The position numbers and the translations under genes were made by a program. From positions 62,001 through 126,000 of the forward strand of contig JAUJOT010000001.1 of the NCBI GenBank assembly GCA_030447505.1: a stretch of DNA of 64,000 nt, written 5' to 3'. This stretch comes from Solirubrobacteraceae bacterium. GTDB lineage: Bacteria; Actinomycetota; Thermoleophilia; Solirubrobacterales; Solirubrobacteraceae. Position 1 is the first letter of the stretch. Each line of letters opens with the position of its first letter. Of the stretch, positions 1 through 9,266 are shown piece by piece. Under the pieces are notes generated by a model that did not search any database, had not been told where the DNA came from, and worked only from the letters and a program-made list of their open reading frames with translations.

Positions 1-187
1 CGGCCAGAGCGTCGGCCACGACGACTGCAACGTCCTGTGCCTCGGCGCGCGGGTCATCGGGCCCGCGATCGCGGCCGAGTTGACGGCGGCCTTCTGCGCA
101 GCGCAGTTCAGCGGCGAGGAGCGCCATGTCCGCCGCCTCGGAAAGGTCTTTCAGATGGAACGTGACGGGATGGAGGCAAGCTGGTGA
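1..187 (+). CDS. rpiB: Ribose-5-phosphate isomerase B, C-terminal part (cut by window start)
   Basis: The reading frame from base 2 to the TGA at 185-187 gives 61 residues that match the end of RpiB/LacAB sugar-phosphate isomerases: the DDCNVLCLGARVIG segment, then a helix and the basic tail HVRRLGKV. RpiB interconverts ribulose-5-phosphate and ribose-5-phosphate in the cytosol. The stop overlaps the GTG start of the transaldolase-isomerase gene (GTGA), so the two are probably translationally coupled. The N-terminal half, with the catalytic cysteine, lies outside the window. The family call rests on the conserved C-terminal motif and the pentose-phosphate context. Confidence 0.85.
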   Translation, partial: GQSVGHDDCNVLCLGARVIGPAIAAELTAAFCAAQFSGEERHVRRLGKVFQMERDGMEASW

Positions 188-2940
188 GCCAAGCGGTGAA
201 CATCAATCCGCGCCTGTCGGCGCTGGCAGCCACCGGGACGAGCCCGTGGCTGGACCAGGTCCGGCGGTCGCTGACGCAGTGCGGCGAGCTGCGCCGGATG
301 GTCGAGGAGGACAGCCTGCGCGGCGTGACGTCCAACCCGGCGATCTTCGAGAAGGCGATCCTCGGCTCGACGGACTACGACGAGCAGATCGAGGAGCTGG
401 CCCGTGGCGGCGCGCTCGCCCGCGCGATCTACCAGGAGCTCGCGATCCAGGACGTGCAGGAGGCCGCCGACGTGCTGCGCTCGGTCTTCGACGACCTCGA
501 CGGCGACGACGGCTACGTCTCGCTGGAGGTCGATCCCGACCTGGCGTTCGACAGCGACCGCACGATCGCGCAGGCGCGCGAGTACTGGTCGCGCGTCGAC
601 CGGCCCAACGCGATGATCAAGATCCCCGGCACGAGCGAGGGCCTGCCCGCGATCGAGCAGGCGATCTACGAGGGCATCAACGTCAACGTGACGCTGCTGT
701 TCTCCGTCGAGGCGTACGCGACCGTCGCCGAGGCCTACATCAAGGGGCTGGAGCGCCGCCACGCCGAGGGCAAGGACCTCGACGTGCGCTCCGTCGCGTC
801 GTTCTTCGTCTCGCGCGTCGACTCCGAGGTCGACAACCGTCTCGAGGCGATCGGCCGCACCGACCTGCAGGGCCGGGCCGCCGTCGCCAACGCACGCGCC
901 GCCTACAGGCGCTTCGAGGAGATCTTCCACGGCGAGCGCTTCGCGGAGCTGCTCGCGGCGGGCGCGCACGTCCAGCGCCCGCTGTGGGCGTCGACGGGCG
1001 TCAAGAACCCGGCGTACTCGGAGACGAAGTACGTCGAGGAGCTCGTCGGCCCGCAGACCGTCAACACGATGCCGATGCAGACGCTGCTGGCCTGCGCGGA
1101 GCGCCTGCACGTGAGCGGTGAGACCGTGCGCGAGGACCCGGCGCCGGTGCTCGACGCGCTCAGCGAGGCCGGCGTCGACATGGACGACGTGACCGACAAG
1201 CTGCTGCGCGCCGGCATCGACGCCTTCGTCACGCCGATGGAGAAGCTGCTGGCCGGCATCGAGGCCAAGCGCGAGGCGATCTTCACCGGCCGCCCGGAGA
1301 CGATCGACTCCTCGCTGCCCGACGAGCTCGAGCCGATGATCGCCGAGCTCGTCGCGCGCGCCGAGCAGGAGCGCGTCGCGCGCCGCATCTGGTCGAAGGA
1401 CGACACGCTGTGGGGCGAGGCCGGCCAGGCCGAGGTCTGCGATCGGCTCGGCTGGCTGAATGCGCACGAGACCTACGGCGAGCAGATCGACGACCTCGAG
1501 GCGTTCGCGCGCGATGCCGCCGAGGCGGGCTACACCGACACGCTGCTGCTCGGGATGGGCGGCTCGAGCCTGGCGCCCGAGGTGCTGCGGCGCTCGTTCG
1601 GCGACGCGCTGCACGGACGCCTGCGCCTGCACGTGCTCGACTCGACCGATCCCGGCGCAGTGCTCGCGCAGCAGCGGGCGGTCGACCTCGAGCGGACGCT
1701 GTTCGTCGTGTCGACGAAGTCCGGCGGCACGATCGAGACGATCTCGCTGTTCGAGCACTTCTGGTCGCTGCGACCGCACGGCGAGCAGTACGTCGCGATC
1801 ACCGACCCCGGCTCGTCGCTGCAGGCGCTCGCCGCCGAGCGCGGATTCCGGCGGACGTTCCTCAACGACTCGAACGTCGGCGGGCGCTACAGCGCGCTGA
1901 CCTACTTCGGGCTCGTGCCGGCGGCCCTGATGGGGATCGACCTCGACGCGCTCGTGGAGGGCGCCGGCGTCGCTGCCGAGGCGTGCTCCGTCGGCTCGAC
2001 GTCGGAGGGCAACAGCGGGCTGTGGCTCGGCGTCTCGCTCGCCGCGCTCGCGATGCAGGGACGCGACAAGCTGACGTTCGTCGTCGACGACCCGATCGCC
2101 TCGTTCGGGCTGTGGGTCGAGCAGCTCGTCGCCGAGTCGCTCGGCAAGCACGGCAAGGGCGCGCTGCCGGTGACCGACGAGCCGGTCGGCGCGCCGGACG
2201 TCTACGGCGAGGATCGCGTGTTCTGCTATCTGCGCGGGATGGAGGCGCCCGACGAGGCGCTCGACGAGCAGGTCAAGGCGCTCGCGGACGCAGGCCAGCC
2301 GACCGTCACGCTGTCGGCCGGAGGTCCCGGCGACCTCGGGCGGATCTTCTTCTTCGCCGAGTTCGCGACCGCGGTCGCCGGCTGGGCGCTGGGCATCAAC
2401 CCGTTCGACCAGCCCGACGTCCAGGCGGCGAAGGACACGACCGGCAGGATCCTCGGCGAGATCGAGTCCGGCGGCGCCCTGCACGAGCCCGAGGACGCAG
2501 ACGACGAGACGCTGCGCACGCTGATCGGCGAGGCGGGGCCGGGCGACTACGTCGCGCTGCTGGGGTTCATGGCGCCCGGCGAGGAGGTCGACGCGGCGGT
2601 CGCCGAGCTGCGCGTCGTGATCCGCGACGCGACCAAGGCGACGACGACGTTCGGCTACGGCCCGCGCTACCTGCACTCGACCGGGCAGCTGCACAAGGGC
2701 GGTCCGGACAACGGGCGATTCCTCGTGCTCGTCCATGACGGCGCCGAGGACGTCGAGATCCCGGGCCAGCCGTTCTCCTTCCGCGTGCTGAAGAACGCGC
2801 AGGCGCTCGGCGACCTCGAGACGCTGCGCAGCCGCAGAAGAACGGTCGAGAAGCTACGGCTCAGCCCCACCCACGCCGACGCGGCCGCCGCGCTGCGCGA
2901 TCTGACGGGTCGCATCGCGGGCCTGCTGGGCGCGGGCTGA
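184..2940 (+). CDS. Bifunctional transaldolase / glucose-6-phosphate isomerase
   Basis: This 918-residue fusion has an N-terminal transaldolase (about residues 1-365) and a C-terminal glucose-6-phosphate isomerase (about 370-900). Transaldolase signs are GVTSNPAIFEKAI near residue 48, the Schiff-base lysine in NAMIKIPGTSEG (K146) and the SFFVSRVDSEVD strand. Isomerase signs are LLGMGGSSLAPE (about 454), STKSGGTIET, GKHGKGALP (about 654) and TGQLHKGG (about 834). The protein would link the non-oxidative pentose-phosphate branch to glycolysis by making fructose-6-phosphate and converting it to glucose-6-phosphate. Such fusions are known in actinobacteria and some other phyla. The GTG start overlaps the rpiB stop by 4 bp. 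Confidence 0.95.
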   Translation: MSQAVNINPRLSALAATGTSPWLDQVRRSLTQCGELRRMVEEDSLRGVTSNPAIFEKAILGSTDYDEQIEELARGGALARAIYQELAIQDVQEAADVLRSVFDDLDGDDGYVSLEVDPDLAFDSDRTIAQAREYWSRVDRPNAMIKIPGTSEGLPAIEQAIYEGINVNVTLLFSVEAYATVAEAYIKGLERRHAEGKDLDVRSVASFFVSRVDSEVDNRLEAIGRTDLQGRAAVANARAAYRRFEEIFHGERFAELLAAGAHVQRPLWASTGVKNPAYSETKYVEELVGPQTVNTMPMQTLLACAERLHVSGETVREDPAPVLDALSEAGVDMDDVTDKLLRAGIDAFVTPMEKLLAGIEAKREAIFTGRPETIDSSLPDELEPMIAELVARAEQERVARRIWSKDDTLWGEAGQAEVCDRLGWLNAHETYGEQIDDLEAFARDAAEAGYTDTLLLGMGGSSLAPEVLRRSFGDALHGRLRLHVLDSTDPGAVLAQQRAVDLERTLFVVSTKSGGTIETISLFEHFWSLRPHGEQYVAITDPGSSLQALAAERGFRRTFLNDSNVGGRYSALTYFGLVPAALMGIDLDALVEGAGVAAEACSVGSTSEGNSGLWLGVSLAALAMQGRDKLTFVVDDPIASFGLWVEQLVAESLGKHGKGALPVTDEPVGAPDVYGEDRVFCYLRGMEAPDEALDEQVKALADAGQPTVTLSAGGPGDLGRIFFFAEFATAVAGWALGINPFDQPDVQAAKDTTGRILGEIESGGALHEPEDADDETLRTLIGEAGPGDYVALLGFMAPGEEVDAAVAELRVVIRDATKATTTFGYGPRYLHSTGQLHKGGPDNGRFLVLVHDGAEDVEIPGQPFSFRVLKNAQALGDLETLRSRRRTVEKLRLSPTHADAAAALRDLTGRIAGLLGAG

Positions 2941-3165
2941 GCGCCGGCGATCGGCCGCTCCGGCGCGCGGCCGCGCGAGCGCGACGTCCTGGAACTGCTC
3001 GCGAAGGGACGTTCGAACAGCGAGATCGCGAACGACCTCGTCGTCAGCCAGGCCACGACGAAGACGCACGTGCGAAACGTCCTCGCCAAGCTCGAGCTGC
3101 GCGACCGCGTCCAAGCGGTCGTCTTCGCGTACGAGTCCGGCCTGCTGCAAGCGGGGGCGGACTGA
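2941..3165 (+). pseudogene. LuxR-type response regulator remnant (C-terminal HTH only)
   Basis: Directly after the transaldolase-isomerase stop, the same frame stays open for 74 codons and encodes a recognisable LuxR/NarL DNA-binding domain: [20 protein letters not shown], the recognition-helix region [16 protein letters not shown], and the usual [14 protein letters not shown] tail ending at TGA 3163-3165. No ATG, GTG or TTG stands before the HTH and there is no receiver domain. It therefore looks like the surviving 3' end of a regulator lost by deletion. Translation by read-through of the preceding TGA cannot be excluded but nothing supports it. Confidence 0.75.
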
Positions 3166-3317
3166 TCCGTCCCGCGCCAGAGCATCGGCGGCGACGGCGC
3201 CGCCTGCACGATTCGTGGCGCACCAGGCGGGGGTAGACACGGCCGTAGGTCGACACACCCTCGGCTACCTCAATCGGACGGCAGCGTCGCAAGCGCCCAC
3301 GACCGCGGAGACAACCT

Positions 3318-4268
3318 GTGACCCAGATCGGATTTGTCGGGCTCGGCCGAATGGGCGGGAACATGGTCGCCCGCATCAAGCGCGACTCCGAGCACGACGT
3401 GGTCGCCTACGACCGCGACGCGGCGACGGTCAAGCGCGTCGCGGACGAGACCGGCGCCCGTGGCGTGCGCTCGCTCGCCGATCTCGTCGAGAAGCTCGAC
3501 GCGCCCCGGATGGTGTGGATCATGGTTCCCGCCGGCAAGCCGACGCAGGACACGGTCGACGAGCTCGCGCCACTGCTCGAGCAGGGCGACATCATCGTCG
3601 ACGGCGGCAACTCGAAGTGGACCGAGGATCGCGTCCGCGCGGCGACCCTGCGCAAGCAGGGGCTGGGCTACGTCGACGTCGGCGTCAGCGGCGGCGTCTG
3701 GGGCCTCGAGGTCGGCTACTGCATGATGGTCGGCGGTCCGGAGCCGGCCGTGAAGAAGCTCGCGCCGGTCCTCGACGTGCTCGCGCCGCCCACGAGCGAG
3801 GCCAGCCGCGGCGCGCTCGGCGACCGCGGCTGGGCGCACTTCGGGCCGAGCGGCGCGGGGCACTACGTGAAGATGGTCCACAACGGCGTCGAGTACGGGC
3901 TGATGCAGGCCTATGCGGAGGGCTTCGATCTCTTCGACAAGTCCGACTTCGACCTCGACAACGCGAAGATCGCGCACCTGTGGAACCAGGGCTCCGTCGT
4001 GCGCTCGTGGTTGTGCGAGCTGGCCGCGCGCGCCTTCGAGCTGGAGGGCGACAAGCTCGCCGGGCTGAGCGGCTACACCGGCGACTCCGGCGAGGGCCGC
4101 TGGACGATCGAGGACGCGATCGCCAAGGACGTGCCGACGCCCGTGATCACGGCGTCGCTGCACGCGCGGTTCTACTCGCGCGGCAACGGCGACTTCACGC
4201 ATCGCATGCTGGCGGCGCTGCGCGCGCAGTTCGGCGGGCACGCGACGAAGAAGAGCGCCGACGGGTGA
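3318..4268 (+). CDS. gnd: 6-phosphogluconate dehydrogenase, decarboxylating (short form)
   Basis: The 316-residue protein has the nucleotide-binding loop GFVGLGRMGGNM at its N-terminus, the DGGNSKW substrate-binding stretch near residue 95, and YVKMVHNGVEYGLMQAYAEG with the catalytic lysine near 185. It oxidises and decarboxylates 6-phosphogluconate to ribulose-5-phosphate. The length fits the short GndA/YqeC-type enzymes rather than the 470-residue form. The short form is often NAD-linked, but cofactor choice cannot be fixed by eye. A GTG start was chosen because the Rossmann motif begins within five residues. It lies between tal-pgi and zwf on the same strand. Confidence 0.92.
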   Translation: MTQIGFVGLGRMGGNMVARIKRDSEHDVVAYDRDAATVKRVADETGARGVRSLADLVEKLDAPRMVWIMVPAGKPTQDTVDELAPLLEQGDIIVDGGNSKWTEDRVRAATLRKQGLGYVDVGVSGGVWGLEVGYCMMVGGPEPAVKKLAPVLDVLAPPTSEASRGALGDRGWAHFGPSGAGHYVKMVHNGVEYGLMQAYAEGFDLFDKSDFDLDNAKIAHLWNQGSVVRSWLCELAARAFELEGDKLAGLSGYTGDSGEGRWTIEDAIAKDVPTPVITASLHARFYSRGNGDFTHRMLAALRAQFGGHATKKSADG

Positions 4269-4458
4269 GCTCGCGTTGCATCGCGCGGCGCGGTTTGCGT
4301 GCTCAGCCGGTACGTCGATCCGGCGCAGCCGTCCGCGTACCGCTCGAGCACCCGCGAACGCCACGGCGCTCGATTCCCCTTCCCTCATCGATGCCGTTGA
4401 CGACCGCAGGCGGGACCGCGGCCGCACAGCGAAGCCACGCGCCCGCACACTCGACCCG

Positions 4459-6009
4459 ATGACCACCACCACCGCAGGACAGACCACGGGCCCGGAGGAC
4501 AATCCCCTCGTCGAGGGGCTCGAGCGCCTCCCCGTCCACCCCACCGCGCTCGTCATCTTCGGCGCGACGGGCGACCTTGCGCGGCGAAAGCTGCTCCCCG
4601 CGCTGTACAACCTGGCCCACGAGGGGGCGCTGCCCGAGCGCTTCGGGCTCGTCGGCAGCGCCCGCTCGGAGATGACCGACGACGCGTTCAAGCAGATGGC
4701 GATCCAGTCCGTGCGCGAGTTCTCGCGCCGGGCGCCCGACGAGAAGGTGCTCGCCAAGCTGTTCGCCGACACGCGCTACGTGATCGGCTCGTTCGACGAC
4801 CACGAGGTCTACGAGGGCCTGACCGACGCCCTCGACGAGCTTGACAAGACCGCCGGCCTTTCGCTCAACCGCTGCTTCTACCTGTCGACCGCGCCGAGGT
4901 TCTTTCCCGTGATCGTCGACTGCCTGGGCCGGCACGACCTCGCCGACCGCGAGCACGCCGAGGTGCGGGTGATCATCGAGAAGCCGTTCGGGCGCTCGCT
5001 GGAGGAGGCGCGCAAGCTCAACGCGCGCGTGCTGTCGGTCTTCGACGAGCTGCAGGTCTTCCGGATCGACCATTACCTCGGCAAGGAGACCGTCCAGAAC
5101 GTCCTGGCGCTGCGCTTCGCGAACAACATGTTCGAGCCGCTGTGGAACCGCAACTACATCGACCACGTGCAGATCACGGCCTCCGAGGACATCGGGATCG
5201 GCTCGCGCGCGGGCTACTACGACTCCGCTGGCGCGCTGCGCGACCTCGTCCAGAACCACATGCTCCAACTGGTGTCGCTGCTGTGCATGGAGCCGCCGGT
5301 CGCATTCGAGGCCGACGCCGTGCGCGACGAGAAGGCCAAGGTCCTGCGCGCGATCAGCGCGCCGCGTCCGGAGGAGGTCGCGCAGATGGCGGTGCGCGCG
5401 CAGTACGCCGCCGGGACCGTCGCCGGTGCGGACGTGCCGGGCTACCACGAGGAGGAGGGCGTCCCCGAGGACTCGCAGACCGAGACGTTCGCCGCGCTGC
5501 GCCTGGAGGTCCACAACTGGCGCTGGGCCGGCGTTCCGATGTACCTGCGCACGGGCAAGCGCCTGGCGCGCAAGGTCACCGAGATCGCCGTGACGCTCAA
5601 GCCCGTGCCGCACGTGGCGTTCCAGGCGCCGCAGATGTCGACCGGCGTGCGGCCCAACGTGCTCGTCCTGACGATGCAGCCCAACGAGGGAGTGTCGCTG
5701 TCGATCGGCGCGAAGATCCCCGGCAGCCGGATGGCGATCCGCACCGTGAACATGGAGTTCCTCTACGGCACGGCGTTTCTGTCGCAGTCGCCCGAGGCCT
5801 ACGAACGGCTGATCATCGACGCGATGCGCGGTGACGCGACGCTCTTCACGCGCAACGACGAGGTCGAGGCGCAGTGGCGCATCTGCGATCCGATCCTCAA
5901 GACGTGGGAGACGATGCCCTGGCCGCTGCCGGAGTACCCGGCCGGTTCGCAGGGACCCGCGGAGGCCAGGAACCTGCTGATCGGCGATTCGCGCTGGCGG
6001 ATGATTTGA
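4459..6009 (+). CDS. zwf: Glucose-6-phosphate 1-dehydrogenase
   Basis: The 516-residue protein carries the coenzyme motif IFGATGDLARRKLLPALY near residue 33 and the active-site signature RIDHYLGKETVQN (R202 to N214), both diagnostic of Zwf. It catalyses the NADP-linked first step of the oxidative pentose-phosphate pathway. The frame is open further upstream to a TTG at 4276, but that stretch is low-quality coding, so the ATG at 4459 was chosen. The stop overlaps the opcA start by 4 bp. Zwf in this lineage is expected to work with OpcA, encoded next. Confidence 0.95.
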   Translation: MTTTTAGQTTGPEDNPLVEGLERLPVHPTALVIFGATGDLARRKLLPALYNLAHEGALPERFGLVGSARSEMTDDAFKQMAIQSVREFSRRAPDEKVLAKLFADTRYVIGSFDDHEVYEGLTDALDELDKTAGLSLNRCFYLSTAPRFFPVIVDCLGRHDLADREHAEVRVIIEKPFGRSLEEARKLNARVLSVFDELQVFRIDHYLGKETVQNVLALRFANNMFEPLWNRNYIDHVQITASEDIGIGSRAGYYDSAGALRDLVQNHMLQLVSLLCMEPPVAFEADAVRDEKAKVLRAISAPRPEEVAQMAVRAQYAAGTVAGADVPGYHEEEGVPEDSQTETFAALRLEVHNWRWAGVPMYLRTGKRLARKVTEIAVTLKPVPHVAFQAPQMSTGVRPNVLVLTMQPNEGVSLSIGAKIPGSRMAIRTVNMEFLYGTAFLSQSPEAYERLIIDAMRGDATLFTRNDEVEAQWRICDPILKTWETMPWPLPEYPAGSQGPAEARNLLIGDSRWRMI

Positions 6010-7115
6010 GCACGACCGACGCCGTCTGGAGTGAGCAGGACACGACGCCGAGCGCGATCGAGGCGGCGCTGCGGCGGCTTGTCGTCGAATGCCACGCGGC
6101 GACCGAGCAGTGCGTCCCGGCGCGCACGCTCAACCTCGTCTGCGTCGTCGACCGCGAGTGGAGCGGCGAGATCGCCAACCGCCTGCGCCGCGTCGGGCGC
6201 TACCACGCCTCGCGCACCGTCGTCTGCGCCGTCGAGCCGCACCGCAGGACGATCGACGCGCAGGCCACGATCTCCGTCGGGGGCGACACCCGTGCCGGCG
6301 AGTTCGCCGCGATGCGCGAGCTCGTCGTCGTGCGCGTCGGCGAGCACCACCTGCACGACCTCGACACGATCGTCGACCCGCTCGTCGTGACCGACCTGCG
6401 CACCGCGGTCTGGTCGCCGCACGGCCATCCCGAGGCCGTCGACGCGCTGACCACCGGCCGCGCCGGCGGCACGCCGATCGCCCAGGTCGTGCTGACCGAC
6501 GCCGTCGACGAGCCCGAGGTCGGGGCGGCGCTCGCGCGCGCCTGCGAGCTCGCCGAGCGCAGCGAGGTGGTCGACCTCGCGTGGTTGCGCTGCACCCCGT
6601 GGCGCGAGCGGCTTGCCGCCGCCTACGACCCGCCGGCACGGCGCAGTGAGCTGCACACGCTCTCGAAGGTCTCCGTTCGCTATCGCCGCGACTCGCTCGT
6701 GTCGGGGCTGCTGCTCGTCGGCTGGCTGTGCTCGCGCCTGCGCTGGCGACCGGATCAGCTCACGCGCCACGGCGAGCTGCTGCGCGGTCGCGCACGCGCT
6801 CGCCGCGGCGAGGTCGAGCTGCGCCTGGAGCCCGTCGACGAGATGAGCACTCCAGGCCTGGCGGGCGTCGAGACGCGCTCGGACCGCGGCACGATGCTCG
6901 CGCTCGAGCGCGGCGAGGGCGGACTGACCGCGCGCCGCCGAGAGCCCGCCAAGCGTCGCGGCGACGACGTCTTCGAGCACGTCTGGACGGTGCTCGGCGC
7001 GTCGCGCGGGGAGCCCGGGATCCTCGGCGAGGGCATCCGCCATGCGCTGATGGTCGACCCGACGTTCAAGCCGGCGCTGATGGCGGCGCGCAGGCTGCTC
7101 GGACAGCGGCAGTGA
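6006..7115 (+). CDS. opcA: Glucose-6-phosphate dehydrogenase assembly protein OpcA
   Basis: The 369-residue product has the actinobacterial OpcA pattern: an N-terminal domain with ARTLNLVCVVD, a central GRYHASRTVVC strand, and a C-terminal domain beginning near SELHTLSKVSVRYRRDS. OpcA is an allosteric or assembly partner of Zwf in actinobacteria. The family is largely limited to actinobacteria and cyanobacteria, which is one of the better taxonomic clues here. The TTG start at 6006 overlaps the zwf stop and puts the first conserved residues at the right distance. The stop overlaps the pgl start by 4 bp. Confidence 0.92.
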   Translation: MSTTDAVWSEQDTTPSAIEAALRRLVVECHAATEQCVPARTLNLVCVVDREWSGEIANRLRRVGRYHASRTVVCAVEPHRRTIDAQATISVGGDTRAGEFAAMRELVVVRVGEHHLHDLDTIVDPLVVTDLRTAVWSPHGHPEAVDALTTGRAGGTPIAQVVLTDAVDEPEVGAALARACELAERSEVVDLAWLRCTPWRERLAAAYDPPARRSELHTLSKVSVRYRRDSLVSGLLLVGWLCSRLRWRPDQLTRHGELLRGRARARRGEVELRLEPVDEMSTPGLAGVETRSDRGTMLALERGEGGLTARRREPAKRRGDDVFEHVWTVLGASRGEPGILGEGIRHALMVDPTFKPALMAARRLLGQRQ

Positions 7116-7813
7116 GCGACGGCACGCGCGTGCGCGTGTTCCCCGACGCCGAGGGCGTCGCGCGACACGCGGCCGATGCGGTCGCCGCGCGGATCGCCGA
7201 CGCGCGGCGCGACGGGCGCGAGCTGCACACCGCACTCGCCGGCGGGTCGACGCCGCGCCGCGCGTACGAGCTGCTGGCCGAGATCGAGGGCTCGTGGAAG
7301 CACGTGCACCTGTGGCTCGGCGACGAGCGCTGCGTGCCCGAGGACGACCCGCAATCCAACGCGCGGATGGTGCGCGAGTCGCTGCTGACGGCCGGCCGCG
7401 CTGGCGCGCCGACGCTGCACAGCGTCCCCTCGCCAGAGGTCCCGGAGGACGCGGCCTGGCTCTACGGCCTCGAGGTCCGCGAGCGCGTGCCGGACGCGGT
7501 CTTCGACATCGTGCTGCTCGGCATGGGTCCTGACGGACACACCTGCTCGCTGTTTCCGGGGCATCCGGTGCTCGGGGTCTCGCAGGCGTTGGTGGCGCCG
7601 GTGCGCGAGTCGCCGAAGCCGCCGCCCGAGCGCGTGACGCTGACGCTGCCGGTGGTCCGCCGGGCGCGCTTCACGCTGCTGCTCACGAGCGGCGAGGAGA
7701 AGCGCGAGCCGCTCGCCCGGGCGCTCGCGGGCGATACGTCGATCCCGCTGGCGCTGCTCGGCGACGGACTCGACGAGGTCGCCTGCGACCTCGCCGCCTC
7801 GCCCGCCGGCTGA
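7112..7813 (+). CDS. pgl: 6-phosphogluconolactonase
   Basis: This 233-residue protein belongs to the NagB/RpiA-like DevB lactonases. It shows AGGSTPRRAYELLAE, the active-site region WLGDERCVPEDDPQSNARM, and LLGMGPDGHTCSLFPGHP with the catalytic histidine. It hydrolyses 6-phosphogluconolactone made by Zwf. GTG 7112 overlaps the opcA stop as GTGA, giving a zwf-opcA-pgl coupled unit that completes the oxidative branch together with gnd. Confidence 0.95.
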   Translation: MSDGTRVRVFPDAEGVARHAADAVAARIADARRDGRELHTALAGGSTPRRAYELLAEIEGSWKHVHLWLGDERCVPEDDPQSNARMVRESLLTAGRAGAPTLHSVPSPEVPEDAAWLYGLEVRERVPDAVFDIVLLGMGPDGHTCSLFPGHPVLGVSQALVAPVRESPKPPPERVTLTLPVVRRARFTLLLTSGEEKREPLARALAGDTSIPLALLGDGLDEVACDLAASPAG

Positions 7814-7939
7814 CCGCCACGGACGCGCCGGCGAATGCCGGAAGTCCGCCCGACCGTCTCTTCGCGCGCGCGGGCGCTGCAGCAACGCTTGCGTTTCCCG
7901 CGCGACGGCGTGAGATGATCGCGCGGCCGGAGCAGGACG

Positions 7940-9095
7940 ATGGTCAGCACCCTCGAAGACAGTCCAGACATCACCGCGCGCCAGCGCGTCACGTTCCCGG
8001 ACCTCGTGCGGATCCACTTCCGCTGGCATCAGGCGGTGCGCGACGGCTCGGACGCAACCGATGCCGAGCAGGCACGCCTGAGCCGCGACTGGCACGAGGC
8101 GCTGTGCCGCTTCGAGGACGAGCACGGCGAGCTGATCAGCGCCTACTGGTGCGCTGACGTCGAGAGCGCGGTCGCGCTGACGGCGGGCCGGCCGAACACC
8201 GGCTGGCTGCGACGCCTGCTCTCCGTCTCGCCGAGGTTCCATCGCGTCAGCGACTGGGCGACCAAGGACGAGCCCGACATCGCGCGCGCTGCACGATTGC
8301 GACGAGCTCGCGGTCCACGCGAGCGAGGTGCTGCGGGGGCGCAGTCGGCGCATCACGATCCAGCTCGTGATGACGTCGGCGTGTCATCTGCTGAGCCTCG
8401 TCGACGCGCGCGGCGAGAACCCGCCGCAGGCGCACAAGGCGGCGGTCGCCGCCGAGCGGCGCGCGCTCGCCGGGCTGCGCCACAACTACCGCGAGGCCGC
8501 CAACGGCGACGCGCAGCTCGTCTACTTCGGCGGCATGTCGATCGGAATCGCCCTGCTGGCGCTGCTCTACATCTCGGCCAACAGCGTGCTGCAGGGCGCG
8601 GGGGTCGAGCAGCGCTCGATCATCGGCTGCCTCGTGGCGGGCGCGCTCGGCGGCGTCGTCAGCGTCATCGCACGGATCAACAGCGGAACGTTCGCGCTGG
8701 ACTTCGACGTCGCGCGCGGCTACACGCTGTTCCTCGGCGCCTTGCGGCCGGTGATCGGCTCGATCTTCGGGCTGCTCGCGTACTTCATGCTGACGAGCGG
8801 GTTCGTGGAGGTCTTCAAGCTCCCAGCCGAGGGCACGATCGAGCGCTTCTACTTTCTCTGCGTGATCGGCTTCGCGGCCGGCTTCAGCGAGCGCTGGGCG
8901 CAGGACACGCTGACGGGCGGGCTGACCGGACGCGGCCGCGGCAAGCACGAAGCGGCAGTCAAGCCGGCGAAGACCGACGCGCGCCGCGCGCAGTCGCCGG
9001 CGACAGCGAGCTCGCCGCTGACTGATCGCTCGCACTCGCTGCGTCCGCCGGCGCGCCGTAGCCGCACACATCTGCGAACTTCGCCATCGTGCTGA
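7940..9095 (+). pseudogene. Predicted membrane protein with an internal frameshift
   Basis: An N-terminal part (MVSTLEDSPDITARQRVTFP to about ATKDEPDIAR) and a C-terminal part (LHDCDELAVHASEV onward) lie in different frames but read as one protein of about 385 residues. The switch is in a GCGCGCGC run near 8281-8291, where loss of one GC pair would explain it. The C-terminal part has at least four hydrophobic helices (GMSIGIALLALLYI, SIIGCLVAGALGGVVSVI, LRPVIGSIFGLLAYF, FYFLCVIGFAAGF) and a basic tail. I do not recognise the family. It may be a real frameshift or a sequencing error in a dinucleotide repeat. Confidence 0.6.
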
Positions 9096-9266
9096 TGTTG
9101 CGAATGCGCTGGAAGCCGATAATGCACTATCGGCGAGGCGAGCAGCAAACCCATCTCCATCGAGGAGGCCTATGAGCGCATCGAGCAGATCGCGCGCGAG
9201 GTCGTCGCGGCGAACGCGTCGCGGATCGACGCCGAGGCGCTGTGGCCGGAGGAGGGCCTGCGGGCA

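Noticed and set aside
151-2736. Long minus-strand open frame of 861 codons opposite the transaldolase-isomerase gene
   Set aside because: It has Arg/Leu/Val-rich content without domain motifs. It is a shadow frame caused by high GC, as are most long antisense frames here.
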